DNA of 64,000 nt from Rufibacter immobilis (GTDB taxonomy: Bacteria; Bacteroidota; Bacteroidia; Cytophagales; Hymenobacteraceae). The DNA is taken from the NCBI RefSeq assembly GCF_003721565.1, contig NZ_RJJE01000009.1, positions 682,001 through 746,000 of the forward strand, written 5' to 3'. This document shows positions 18,208-26,661 of this stretch, piece by piece. Position 1 is the stretch's first letter. Each line of letters starts with the position of its first letter. The notes beneath the pieces were generated by a model that was not told the DNA's origin, did no database searches, and saw only the letters and a program-made list of their open reading frames with translations. A program made the translations under genes and the position numbers.

Positions 18208-18912
18208 ATGTCTACCGTTTACGCCGCCGCCCCGCTTTCCATCAAATCCTGGGCCGAAGAAGACCGCCCAAGGGAGAAGCTCCTGCTCAAAGGCCGCGCC
18301 GCCCTCTCAGACGCCGAGCTGATTGGCATCCTGATTGGTTCCGGCACGCCCAGCCTCAGTGCCGTAGACGTGGCCAAACTCATTCTGAAAGCCGTAGACC
18401 ATGATCTGAACGCGCTGGCCCGCCTCACGGTCAAGGAACTGCAGAAACACAAAGGCATCGGCGAAGCCAAGGCCATCTCCATTGTGGCCGCCCTGGAACT
18501 GGGCCGAAGACGCAAAGAGGCCGCCCCCGCCGTAAAAACCCGCATCACCTGCTCCACAGATATCTACGACTACATACGGCCGCACCTGCTGGATTTGCCC
18601 CACGAGGAGTTCTGGATCATTCTGCTCAACCGCGCCAACACCATCATGAAGAAAATCCAGATCAGCAGCGGTGGGGTGGCCGGCACCGTGGCAGATCCCA
18701 AGCTCATCTTCAAGCACGCCCTGGAGAACCTGGCCAGCGCCATTATTCTGGTGCACAACCACCCCTCGGGCCAGCTGAAACCCAGCGCCGCCGACATCTC
18801 GCTCACCAAGAAACTGCAGGAAGCCGGCAAAGTCTTGGACCTGCCCATCCTGGACCACCTCATCTTCACCGACAGCAGCTACTACAGCTTCGCTGATGAG
18901 GACCTTCTTTAG
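18208..18912 (+). CDS. radC: RadC family JAB/JAMM-domain protein
   Basis: A 234-residue RadC protein: N-terminal helix-hairpin-helix-like part (SIKSWAEEDRPREKLLLKG, LLIGSGT-like GILIGSGTPSLSAVDVAKLI, LQKHKGIGEAKA), then the JAMM/MPN metalloprotease-like domain. The metal motif is HNHPSGQLKPSAADISLTKKL (about 187-207). RadC is annotated as DNA repair, but its true role is unresolved. Cytoplasmic. It is followed by repeat copy 9 and a 700-bp stretch without genes. Confidence 0.93.
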   Translation: MSTVYAAAPLSIKSWAEEDRPREKLLLKGRAALSDAELIGILIGSGTPSLSAVDVAKLILKAVDHDLNALARLTVKELQKHKGIGEAKAISIVAALELGRRRKEAAPAVKTRITCSTDIYDYIRPHLLDLPHEEFWIILLNRANTIMKKIQISSGGVAGTVADPKLIFKHALENLASAIILVHNHPSGQLKPSAADISLTKKLQEAGKVLDLPILDHLIFTDSSYYSFADEDLL

Positions 18913-18970
18913 CCTCTGGTTATTTAATGTTTGTCTGATGAAAAGCAGTCCCTGAAAAGTGGCTGCTTTT

Positions 18971-19010
18971 CTGTTTAGCGCCTGTTTTTCCAAAAATAGC
19001 CCCTAAACGC
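18971..19010. repeat. intergenic palindromic repeat, copy 9 (diverged left arm)
   Basis: CTGTTTAGCGCCTGTTTTTCC and AAAAATAGCCCCTAAACGC, 58 bp after radC. Confidence 0.82.
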
Positions 19011-19492
19011 CTCCCTATAACCTTTGGGCATCTCGCACAGTTCTGGAACTCACCATTGGCAAAAGTTGACGCAGTCTAAGTTCTTTAGTAGAGAAGGCCA
19101 ATAACGGCTGGGAGATGGTTCAGCAGGAGTAGTCATCCCCCTACCCCCTTCAAAGGGGGACAAAATGCGCGCAGATCACGAAGGAAGCTTTAAGATGTAA
19201 GGAATCACCACAAAGGAGGCATCTTCTGTTTGCAGTCTAGAAAGCAGTATGAGCAATAAAGTCAAAGCAGCGCCTCCAAGTTAGAAGATCCCATTTCCAG
19301 TCTTTCCTTCGAGCGCCTCGCTTGTGGCTAAAGAAAGACGTACACCAAGAAGAAGCTGCATTCCTTGGCCGCAAGGGCTTGCGAGAGGGGAAGACGGGGC
19401 CCCGCGGCCGTGAGCGCTTACCGCCAAAGATGAAACAACTCAGCCCATAAAGCCACAGACAAGCCGCAAACCCAAGGCATCAGCCAAAAAAA
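19011..19492. other. gene-free stretch with a REP-like half element
   Basis: I find no credible gene, tRNA or hairpin terminator here. At 19134-19165 the sequence CATCCCCCTACCCCCTTC plus AAAGGGGGAC resembles one arm of the inverted repeat at 58351-58452. A G-rich portion (19370-19420) contains GGGGCCCCGCGGCC. The frame antisense to the next gene that extends in here is a shadow. Confidence 0.5.
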
Positions 19493-19532
19493 CCGTTTTA
19501 GGTCTAATTTCAAAAAAACAGCCCCTAAACGC
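19493..19532 (+). repeat. intergenic repeat, copy 10 (asymmetric)
   Basis: CCGTTTTAGGTCTAATTTC then AAAAAAACAGCCCCTAAACGC. Conserved arm faces the DUF1684 gene start 83 bp away. Confidence 0.8.
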
Positions 19533-19615
19533 CTATCTCCACCCTTCACTTTCAACAGCAGTAGCTGAGATATTAATTTCTTTGCGACCTTTGCCCCATT
19601 AACCTGCCTTAGTCC

Positions 19616-20224
19616 ATGAAAGGATTCAAATACATTATTCTGCTGGGGGTGCTGCTCATTGTGGGCTACCTGGTGAAAGACCTGTTTTTCAACGATGAAA
19701 GCTACAACCAGGCCGTCCTCAAATTCAGGGAAAGCAAAGACCTCACCTTCCGGAGTGTGACCCGTTCTCCCCTGCCAGACTCGGTGCGCCGGGCGTTCAA
19801 CAAGCTGGATTACTACGCCCCTGCCCGCGACTTTGAGATTTCCGCCGATTTCCAAGCCCAGGAAAGCGCAGAACCCGTGGCCATGCCCATGACTACCGGC
19901 ACCAAGGAACCCTACTACGTGAAAGGCAAGGCAACTTTTGAACTGGAGGGCCAGACCCACACCCTCACGCTGTTCCAGAAAGCCGGCGCCACCTCAGATT
20001 CCCTGTTCATCCCCTTCACTGACCAGACCAACGGCTTTGAGACCTACGGCGGCGGCCGCTATTTAGACGCCATCCCCAACGGCCAGACCATCGTGCTGGA
20101 CTTCAACAAGGCTTACAACCCTTTCTGCGCCTATAACCCCCAGTTCGCCTGCCCCATGCCGCCGGCAGAGAACCGCCTCAAGGTGAAAATACCCGCCGGC
20201 GAAAAGGCATTCGGCACAAAATAA
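19616..20224 (+). CDS. DUF1684 family protein
   Basis: A 202-residue protein with an N-terminal membrane anchor or signal (YIILLGVLLIVGYLVKDLFF) and a DUF1684 domain. Family blocks are PLPDSVRRAFNKLDYYAP, GKATFELEGQTHTLTLFQ, LFIPFTDQTNGFETYGGGRY and LDFNKAYNPFCAYNPQFACPMPPAENRL. The last, with its Asn-Pro-Cys-Ala-Tyr-Asn signature, is the family hallmark. Length and order are normal. Biochemical function unknown; it is probably on the periplasmic face. A GACCTTTG box (about 19585-19592) could be its -7 element. Confidence 0.9.
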   Translation: MKGFKYIILLGVLLIVGYLVKDLFFNDESYNQAVLKFRESKDLTFRSVTRSPLPDSVRRAFNKLDYYAPARDFEISADFQAQESAEPVAMPMTTGTKEPYYVKGKATFELEGQTHTLTLFQKAGATSDSLFIPFTDQTNGFETYGGGRYLDAIPNGQTIVLDFNKAYNPFCAYNPQFACPMPPAENRLKVKIPAGEKAFGTK

Positions 20225-20247
20225 GCGCTACCAGCACCCATGTTTAC

Positions 20248-20286
20248 CAGTTTTTGGTAATTTTGGAAATTGTAGCCCCTAAACGG
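20248..20286 (+). repeat. intergenic repeat, copy 11 (asymmetric)
   Basis: CAGTTTTTGGTAATTTTGG then AAATTGTAGCCCCTAAACGG; the conserved arm faces the pheT start 49 bp downstream. Confidence 0.75.
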
Positions 20287-20335
20287 CTTTGGGTGAGGCG
20301 CGGCCGCACCTGTCATACTCTGAGAGAAATACACC

Positions 20336-22750
20336 ATGCGTATATCACTTGATTGGCTCAAGACCTTAATTTCTATAGATAAACCCGCCCAGGAAGTGGG
20401 CAAACTCCTCACCGATGCCGGTCTGGAGGTGGAAGGCATTGAAACCTTTGACGTAGTGCCCGGCGGTTTGCAGGGCATGGTCATTGGGGAAGTGCTCACC
20501 TGCGCCAAACACCCAGACGCCGACAAGCTGAGCGTGACCACCGTAGACATCGGCGATGCCGAGCCCAAGCACATTGTCTGCGGTGCGCCTAACGTGGCGG
20601 CGGGCCAGAAAGTAGTCATCGCTACCGTGGGAGCTACTTTATATCCTGCCGGCGGCGAGCCCTTCCAGATCAAGAAATCGAAAATAAGAGGCGCCGTGTC
20701 TGAGGGCATGATCTGCGCCGAGGATGAGATTGGCCTGGGCACCGACCACGCCGGCATTATGGTACTGGACACTGACTTGCCCAACGGCACGCCGGCGGCC
20801 CAGTACTTCGGGTTAGCCTCTGACGAAGTGTTTGAGATTGGCTTAACGCCCAACCGCGCCGATGCCGCCTCACATTTAGGCGTAGCCCGCGACTTGCAGG
20901 CCCTACTAAAAACTCCGTACCAACTGCCAGACCTGAGCAGTTTCTCCGTAGCCAATACCAGCCTGCCCATCTCCGTGGAGATTGAGAACCCAGAGGCTTG
21001 CCCCCGGTACGCGGGCGTGACCATCTCTGGGGTGAAAGTGCAGGAGTCGCCTAAGTGGTTGCAGCAGCGGTTAAGAGCCATTGGCTTGTCACCTATCAAT
21101 AATGTGGTAGACGTGACCAACTATGTGCTGCATGAACTGGGCCAGCCGCTGCACGCCTTTGACGCGGCCACCATCAAAGGCGGTAAAATTATCGTGAAAA
21201 ACGCCTCTGAGGGCGCTAAGTTCACCACCTTAGACAGCGTAGAGCGCACGCTTCGCGCCGAAGACTTGACCATCAGTAACGCTGAGGAGCCGATGGTGCT
21301 GGCAGGCGTGTTCGGGGGGCTGAACTCTGGGGTGACCGCTGAGACGCAGAACATCTTCCTGGAGAGCGCCTACTTTTCCCCAGCCGGAATCCGGAAAACT
21401 AGCCAGACGCACGGGATTAAAACCGATTCTTCGTTCCGGTTTGAGCGGGGAACAGACCCTAACATGGTTATTACAGCCCTGAAGCGGGCGGCTTTGCTTA
21501 TTCAGGAAGTGACCGGTGGCGTGGTTTCCTCTGAGATTGTGGATGTATACCCCACCCCAGTGGAGCCTACCCAGATCAGAGTAAGTTACGCCCGCGTGCA
21601 CCAACTCATCGGTCAGCACATCGGCGAAGCCAGAATCAAAGAAATCCTGACTGATTTAGGCATTGCCATAGCCGAGGAAACCGCAGAAGACTTGCTCTTG
21701 ACTATTCCGCCGTTCAAGGTAGACGTGACCCGTGAGGCCGATGTGGTAGAGGAAATCCTGCGCATCTACGGGTACAACAACATTGCGCTGAGCGAAAACT
21801 TAGCTGCCAGCTATCTGGCGCAGTTCCCCAACCCAGACCCGGAGGTGATCACCAAACGCATCGCCGATGCCTTGGCCGCTAACGGGTATCTGGAAATCAT
21901 CACCAACTCGCTCACCAACTCCAACTACTACAAAGACGCCGAGGGCAACACCCCGGCTGAACTGGTGCCTATCCTGAACTACAATTCAGAGGATCTGGAT
22001 GCCATGCGCCTCACGCTGGTGTACTCCGGTCTGGAAGTGCTGCGCCACAACATCAACCGCCGTCAGCGCGACCTGAAAGTGTTTGAGATGGGCAAAGTGT
22101 ACCGCAAAGACGGTGAGAAATACAAGGAGAACAACTACCTGGCCCTGTTCCTGACCGGCAACAAAGCCGCCGAGAGCTGGCAGCAGGCCACCGCCAAAGC
22201 CACCTTCCATGATCTGGCGGGGCAGGTGCAGCAGGTGCTCACGCTTTGCCGCCAACCCAACTACACTACCAAACCCACCGAGCACCCCTACCTGGCCGGC
22301 GGCGTGACCTATCAGAAAGGAGATGTGGTTTTAGGCCACATAGGGCTTCTGAAAGACAGCGTGTGCAAACAGGTAGACGTGAAGGAGGCCGTGTGGTACG
22401 CCGAGCTGAACTGGGATTACCTACTGCGCAACTACAAAGACAAACTGGTGTTTGAGGAGCTCTCCAAGTTCCCGGAAGTACGCCGCGACCTGTCTCTGGT
22501 GGTTGACAAAGCAGTGACGTTTGACCAGATGAAACAGGTGGCCCAGCGCGTGGAGCGGAAACTTCTGCAGGACATAAACGTGTTTGACGTGTATGAAGGC
22601 GACAAGATTGAGGCCGGCAAGAAAGCCATTGCCATCAGCTTCACCCTACAGGACAAGAACCAGACACTTACCGACAAAGTGATTGATTCTACCATGAGCC
22701 GCCTCATGCAACAGTTTGAGCACCAGCTAGGAGCCGTAATCCGGAAGTAA
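20336..22750 (+). CDS. pheT: phenylalanine--tRNA ligase beta subunit
   Basis: An 804-residue beta subunit of the alpha2beta2 synthetase that charges tRNA-Phe. The N-terminal MRISLDWLKTLI and the tRNA-binding OB domain (about 40-150: HPDADKLSVTTVDIGD, IVCGAPNVAAGQKV) are followed by the B3/B4 editing domain (GLTPNRADAASHLGVARDL, INNVVDVTNYVLHELGQPLHAFD), the B5 domain, the catalytic-like core (EEILRIYGYNNI, FEMGKVY) and the C-terminal FDX-ACB domain (FPEVRRDLSLVVDKAVTF). The partner pheS is not in the window, as is usual in Bacteroidota. The coiled-coil gene begins one base after the stop, so pheT may head an operon with zapA. Confidence 0.97.
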   Translation: MRISLDWLKTLISIDKPAQEVGKLLTDAGLEVEGIETFDVVPGGLQGMVIGEVLTCAKHPDADKLSVTTVDIGDAEPKHIVCGAPNVAAGQKVVIATVGATLYPAGGEPFQIKKSKIRGAVSEGMICAEDEIGLGTDHAGIMVLDTDLPNGTPAAQYFGLASDEVFEIGLTPNRADAASHLGVARDLQALLKTPYQLPDLSSFSVANTSLPISVEIENPEACPRYAGVTISGVKVQESPKWLQQRLRAIGLSPINNVVDVTNYVLHELGQPLHAFDAATIKGGKIIVKNASEGAKFTTLDSVERTLRAEDLTISNAEEPMVLAGVFGGLNSGVTAETQNIFLESAYFSPAGIRKTSQTHGIKTDSSFRFERGTDPNMVITALKRAALLIQEVTGGVVSSEIVDVYPTPVEPTQIRVSYARVHQLIGQHIGEARIKEILTDLGIAIAEETAEDLLLTIPPFKVDVTREADVVEEILRIYGYNNIALSENLAASYLAQFPNPDPEVITKRIADALAANGYLEIITNSLTNSNYYKDAEGNTPAELVPILNYNSEDLDAMRLTLVYSGLEVLRHNINRRQRDLKVFEMGKVYRKDGEKYKENNYLALFLTGNKAAESWQQATAKATFHDLAGQVQQVLTLCRQPNYTTKPTEHPYLAGGVTYQKGDVVLGHIGLLKDSVCKQVDVKEAVWYAELNWDYLLRNYKDKLVFEELSKFPEVRRDLSLVVDKAVTFDQMKQVAQRVERKLLQDINVFDVYEGDKIEAGKKAIAISFTLQDKNQTLTDKVIDSTMSRLMQQFEHQLGAVIRK

Positions 22751-22751
22751 G

Positions 22752-23048
22752 ATGGCAGATCAATCATACCTTCAGCAGATACAGGCCATTGAGGGCAAAG
22801 TGCACCTCTTGGTACAACAGTACCAGGCGGGCCAGGAGCGGCTACAGGAAGCCCACCAGGAAATTGCGCGCCTACAGCAACTGATTCAGGAAAAAGACGC
22901 TGAGATAAAAAATTTTCAGAATCAAGATAATATTAGTAAAATTGTACAAACCATAGCAGTAGACACTACCAATTCAACGGAGTTGAAGCTAAAAATAAAC
23001 GAGTACCTGCGCGAGATAGACAAGTGCATCGCTTATTTAAGGGAATAG
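22752..23048 (+). CDS. small coiled-coil protein upstream of zapA (hypothetical)
   Basis: A 98-residue protein, almost wholly helical. A heptad-rich coiled coil (about 10-58: VHLLVQQYQAGQERLQEAHQ and onward) is followed by NQDNISKIVQTIAVDTTNST and a short C-terminal helix ending DKCIAYLRE. It starts one base after pheT and precedes zapA. Small coiled-coil proteins of this type regularly sit beside zapA in Bacteroidota, so a divisome link (ZapB-like role) is possible, but that is inference. No signal peptide or enzyme motif. Confidence 0.8.
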   Translation: MADQSYLQQIQAIEGKVHLLVQQYQAGQERLQEAHQEIARLQQLIQEKDAEIKNFQNQDNISKIVQTIAVDTTNSTELKLKINEYLREIDKCIAYLRE

Positions 23049-23224
23049 TAGAACGGGTTGTCTGGATGCGATTGTTGTTTGTTCTCTCTTAACACGCGTG
23101 CCCGCACGCGGCTATACCAATTTAGAACTCTTAGGCTTGACATGCGATATTTTTACCTTACTACAACGCAAGGCAACCTTCTAACAAACAAACGCGCCAC
23201 GGCAGCACTTAAAAGCATTTGGAC

Positions 23225-23515
23225 ATGAGTGAGTTATCTATACGCATCAAGATAGCCGACCGCGAATATCCAATGCGGGTAAACGAGGACGAGGAAGAAA
23301 GGCTACGGCAAGCCGGGAAATATCTGAATGAGCGCCTGAGAATGTTCAGGGAGCAGTTTGGCATCCATGACAAGCAGGATCTGCTGGCCATGATTGCCCT
23401 GGAAACCGCCGCAGATAAAATTAAGACCGAAGACGCCGCCGTAGAAACCCAACTTACGTTGGAGCAGAAACTCTCTTCCTTAAACCAATTGCTCTCTTCC
23501 CTGCAGCTGGGGTAA
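23225..23515 (+). CDS. zapA: cell division protein ZapA
   Basis: A 96-residue ZapA that binds and bundles FtsZ at the Z-ring. SIRIKIADREYPMRVNEDEE at the N-terminus forms the small globular domain, then LNERLRMFREQFGIHDKQD and LAMIALETAADKIK lead into the C-terminal coiled coil. The start MSELSIRIK at 23225 is preferred over the one two codons upstream (23219). It lies between the coiled-coil gene and the probable 6S RNA, the arrangement known for many bacteria. Confidence 0.9.
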   Translation: MSELSIRIKIADREYPMRVNEDEEERLRQAGKYLNERLRMFREQFGIHDKQDLLAMIALETAADKIKTEDAAVETQLTLEQKLSSLNQLLSSLQLG

Positions 23516-23530
23516 TCCACTCCGCTTCTT

Positions 23531-23690
23531 GAGCTTATTTTGGCTTTGCTTTTGTAAGCGAAATTGGCTAGGCAAAGGTTCTGCGAAGCGTTTTTAGAGT
23601 CTCGTAGTGGTACTACGGAACGAGAAAAAGGCGAACGCAGGTTCTTTGATTAGCTTATTGCAGCTCAAAAGGCAAAGGTAAAACAAGCTC
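23531..23690 (+). ncRNA. ssrS: probable 6S RNA (SsrS)
   Basis: The roughly 160 bases between zapA and rny fold into one long, interrupted rod. The ends pair (GAGCTTATTTTGGCTTTGCT with GGCAAAGGTAAAACAAGCTC), a large central bubble follows (about 23560-23578 opposite 23641-23665), and an upper arm closes (CTGCG/CGCAG, TTTTT/AAAAA, TCTCG/CGAGA, tip GTAGTGGTACTAC). A rod with a central bubble that mimics an open promoter is the 6S design, and a location just after zapA is typical for ssrS. 6S RNA binds housekeeping RNA polymerase in stationary phase. Strand is taken from synteny, as the fold is nearly symmetric. Not checked against a covariance model. Confidence 0.75.
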
Positions 23691-23740
23691 TAAATTGGCT
23701 AAGTGTCATTGCTATACTTTAACCCCTTAAAGTTATAGTC

Positions 23741-25333
23741 ATGACCATTTATATCATTTTAGCAGCCTTAATTGGCGCAGGCGCAGGCTTCTACGCTGGT
23801 AGAGTGCTGCTTCTGAAGCTCTTCAAGGAGCAGGAGGAGCAGGCCAAAGAGCGTGCCCGCCTCATCATCCGCGAAGCGGAGGCCAAAGCCGAAACCCAGA
23901 AGAAAGACAAGATGCTGGAGGCCAAGGAGCACTTCCTGAAGCTCAAGGCAGAGCATGAGGAGGAGGCCAACCGCAAGAAGAACATCATCATCCAGAACGA
24001 GAACAAGGTGAAGCAGCGCGAGCAGCTGGTAACCAAGCAACAGGAAGACCTGAAGAAGAAAGAGCAGGAAAACGACGTTCTCAAAGATAAGCTCAACCAG
24101 CAGCTGGAAGGCTTCAACAAACGCAAGGAAGATCTGGAAAGCCAGTACCGCGACAAAATGGCCAAGGCCGAGAAGGATCACCATGAAATCCTGAGCCGTC
24201 TGGAGCGCATTGCTAACCTGAGCGCCGAGGAAGCCCGCGAGCAACTGGTGGAGAGCCTGAAGTCTGAAGCCTCTACCCGCGCCTCTTCCTACATCAAAGA
24301 TATTGTGGCCGAGGCCAAACTCACCGCTACCAAAGAAGCCAAAAAGGTAGTGATTGAGACCATTCAGCGTACCGCCGCTGAGCATGCCATTGAAAACTGC
24401 GTGTCTATCTTCAACATTGAGTCTGACGATATCAAAGGCAAGATCATTGGTCGTGAGGGCCGTAACATCCGGGCGCTGGAAGCCGCCACTGGCGTGGAGA
24501 TCATCGTGGATGACACCCCAGAGGCCATCATCATCTCCGGTTTTGACCCTGTACGCCGCGAGATTGCCCGTCTTTCCCTGCACCGCCTGGTGGCCGATGG
24601 CCGGATTCACCCGGCCCGTATTGAGGAAGTGGTGGCCAAAACCAAGAAGAGCATTGAAGAGGAGATTGTGGAGATTGGTGAGCGCACCGCCATTGACCTG
24701 GGCATCCACGGCCTGCACCCTGAGTTGATCAAAATGGTGGGCCGCATGCGTTTCAGGTCTTCATACGGTCAGAACCTGCTGCAACACTCCAGAGAAGTAG
24801 CCAACCTCTGCGCCACCATGGCCGCCGAACTAGGCCTAAACGTGAAACACGCCAAACGTGCCGGTCTGTTGCACGATATTGGAAAAGTAACCACCGAGGA
24901 ACCAGAACTGCCGCACGCCATCATTGGGATGCAGCTGGCCCAGCAGTACAAGGAGCACCCAGATGTGTGCAACGCCATTGGTGCTCACCACGACGAGATT
25001 GAGATGACCGCCATGATCTCTCCCATCATCCAGTCTTGTGATGCCATCTCCGGCTCCCGCCCTGGTGCCCGCCGCGAGATCATGGAGTCGTACATCAAAC
25101 GTCTGAAAGAACTGGAAGAGACGGCGCATTCGTTTGAAGGTGTGAACCAGTGCTACGCCATTCAGGCCGGTCGTGAGCTCCGCGTGATGGTAGACGCTGA
25201 CAACGTAACTGATGAGCGCGCTTCGCAGCTGTCTTATGACATCTCGCAGAAGATTGAGAAAGAAATGCAGTATCCAGGACAAATCAAGATCACTGTTATC
25301 CGGGAAATGCGCTCTGTTTCCTACGCCAAGTAA
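23741..25333 (+). CDS. rny: ribonuclease Y
   Basis: A 530-residue membrane-anchored endoribonuclease that initiates mRNA decay. It has one N-terminal membrane helix ([17 protein letters not shown]), a long charged coiled coil (about 25-200), a KH domain (about 220-285: [20 protein letters not shown]) and an HD domain (about 350-440: [38 protein letters not shown]). The C-terminal part with [17 protein letters not shown] is standard. Length and order are normal. It ends at a strong terminator shared with the convergent glycosyltransferase operon. Confidence 0.97.
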   Translation: MTIYIILAALIGAGAGFYAGRVLLLKLFKEQEEQAKERARLIIREAEAKAETQKKDKMLEAKEHFLKLKAEHEEEANRKKNIIIQNENKVKQREQLVTKQQEDLKKKEQENDVLKDKLNQQLEGFNKRKEDLESQYRDKMAKAEKDHHEILSRLERIANLSAEEAREQLVESLKSEASTRASSYIKDIVAEAKLTATKEAKKVVIETIQRTAAEHAIENCVSIFNIESDDIKGKIIGREGRNIRALEAATGVEIIVDDTPEAIIISGFDPVRREIARLSLHRLVADGRIHPARIEEVVAKTKKSIEEEIVEIGERTAIDLGIHGLHPELIKMVGRMRFRSSYGQNLLQHSREVANLCATMAAELGLNVKHAKRAGLLHDIGKVTTEEPELPHAIIGMQLAQQYKEHPDVCNAIGAHHDEIEMTAMISPIIQSCDAISGSRPGARREIMESYIKRLKELEETAHSFEGVNQCYAIQAGRELRVMVDADNVTDERASQLSYDISQKIEKEMQYPGQIKITVIREMRSVSYAK

Positions 25334-25350
25334 GTCCAGCTCCAGAGTTT

Positions 25351-25390
25351 GCGTTTAGCGGCTCTTTTTCTGGAATTAAGTCGAAAACGC
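25351..25390 (-). repeat. intergenic repeat, copy 12 (asymmetric, reversed)
   Basis: GCGTTTAGCGGCTCTTTTTC, then TGGAATTAAGTCGAAAACGC. The conserved arm lies 17 bp after the rny stop; the other arm runs into the terminator stem. Confidence 0.8.
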
Positions 25391-25420
25391 CCTCCGCTTC
25401 ATGAAGCGGAGGGCGTTTTC
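25383..25420. terminator. bidirectional terminator between rny and the glycosyltransferase operon
   Basis: An 18-bp perfect stem, GAAAACGCCCTCCGCTTC and its complement, with a two-base centre and A/T tracts at both ends. It sits between convergent genes. Confidence 0.92.
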
Positions 25421-25495
25421 ATTTGAACGAAAATATAGCCTTGACCGGCAGTAGCCGCCACAGAGCTTTCATAGGTCGCTAAGCTATTGCGCTTC

Positions 25496-25535
25496 CTGTT
25501 TTGAGGCTAATTTCAGAAAAACGGCCGCTAAACGC
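25496..25535 (+). repeat. intergenic repeat, copy 13 (asymmetric), overlapping a stop codon
   Basis: CTGTTTTGAGGCTAATTTCAG then AAAAACGGCCGCTAAACGC. The last eight bases overlap the 3' end of the minus-strand glycosyltransferase gene and supply its final Ser-Val codons and TAG. Confidence 0.82.
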
Positions 25536-26661
25536 TTGCCATAAGCTGGTGCTCTTGGTGCCTGATTGCCTCCTGGAATGTTTCCTCAAAGGCCGTCACC
25601 ATGGCAGCCAAGGTAAAACGGGATGCCTGGCTAAACCCTTTCTGTCTTAGCTGCTCCCTATATGGCTCACTTTCCACTACCGCCCGTACGCCCGCCAGAA
25701 TGGAACTTTGATCATGGGGATCAACATATTGTACCGCTTCGCCTCCTACTTCTTGGAGAGCGCCGCAGGCAGAGGTAATCACCGGGCACCCTACCGCCAT
25801 CGCCTCCAAGGCAGGCAACCCGAATCCTTCATAGAGCGATGGATACACCAAGGCCAAGGCATTCTTATACAGGTCCACTAAAACGGTATCAGGGGCATCT
25901 ACAAACAGGACTCTATCTTTCAATCCTAAGGTATGCAGCAAGTCGGCCTCCCAAACATTGCTCTTGCCGGTGCAGACCAGAAACAAATCCTTTTGCGCAC
26001 GCATCCATTCGGCAACAGATAGAATAAAGAAACGAAAGTTCTTCCGGCCTGTTCGGTCTCCCACAAAAGCCAGATAGCGCTCAGGCAACTTCAAGCTAGC
26101 CGTAGACACTTCTGACACGTTCAGCAAATTACCAGTGTGTATCACGGTAGTTTGCCCCTCGGGCACCAGCGAGAGTTGCAGCACATCCCGTTGGGTAGCG
26201 TTTGAAATGCAGATGGCTTTTGCCGCTCTTCTGATCAAGTAAGCCAACCTATCTGCGTTACTGCCTGCCGGGTCAAATAATCCATCAGGGCCTAACACAC
26301 AGCGCATGGTGTCATGCACCACCATTACAAAGGGTTTGCCGGTAGGTAAGAACTTTAGGAACTCATCTTCAAACACAGGCGAAGTGATCAGCACCACATC
26401 ATATTGCCCTCCGCGCACTCTCTGAAAATACTGCCGCTTAGATAAGACATCTACCTTATTCAACACCTTCCGGCCGAGGGGCAGTCTGGACAAAGCGGTC
26501 AGCCTCTGCCATTTCCCACTGATGAAATCACTGTTAGAGCGGACCAAAGGCAGGTCAATGGTATGGCCTCTCTTCTCAAGTTCCTCACACAGGCGGCTGT
26601 AATACCGCACCATTCCGCATCTTCCGTAGAAGAATATTTCTGGGTCTACTAAGATCTTCAT
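25528..26661 (-). CDS. glycosyltransferase family 4 (GT-B fold)
   Basis: I use the ATG at 26661 (377 residues), which overlaps the stop of the upstream gene by ATGA; the longer frame from 26799 lies inside that gene. The N-terminus MKILVDPEIFFYGRCGMVRYYSRLCEELEK is typical of sugar transferases. The donor-binding half has YLAFVGDRTGRKNFRFFILS, LALVYPSLYEGFGLPALEAMAVGCPVITS (the E-x7-E motif) and ALQEVGGEAVQYVDP. Retaining GT4 enzymes transfer a sugar from a nucleotide sugar to a lipid-linked or protein acceptor on the cytoplasmic side. It is the last gene of the operon; repeat copy 13 forms its terminal codons. Confidence 0.9.
   Translation of the reverse strand: MKILVDPEIFFYGRCGMVRYYSRLCEELEKRGHTIDLPLVRSNSDFISGKWQRLTALSRLPLGRKVLNKVDVLSKRQYFQRVRGGQYDVVLITSPVFEDEFLKFLPTGKPFVMVVHDTMRCVLGPDGLFDPAGSNADRLAYLIRRAAKAICISNATQRDVLQLSLVPEGQTTVIHTGNLLNVSEVSTASLKLPERYLAFVGDRTGRKNFRFFILSVAEWMRAQKDLFLVCTGKSNVWEADLLHTLGLKDRVLFVDAPDTVLVDLYKNALALVYPSLYEGFGLPALEAMAVGCPVITSACGALQEVGGEAVQYVDPHDQSSILAGVRAVVESEPYREQLRQKGFSQASRFTLAAMVTAFEETFQEAIRHQEHQLMASV

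Noticed and set aside
19011-19492. Possible tRNA or small gene in the 18.9-19.6 kb gap
   Set aside because: No cloverleaf, CCA end or convincing reading frame found; only a REP-like arm.
19418-19960. 180-codon minus-strand frame over the DUF1684 gene
   Set aside because: It lies mostly antisense to a well-supported family gene and contains a repeat copy; the protein has no recognisable domain.
20131-21120. 329-codon minus-strand frame opposite the start of pheT
   Set aside because: Antisense shadow of pheT and DUF1684; Ser/Pro-rich without family features.
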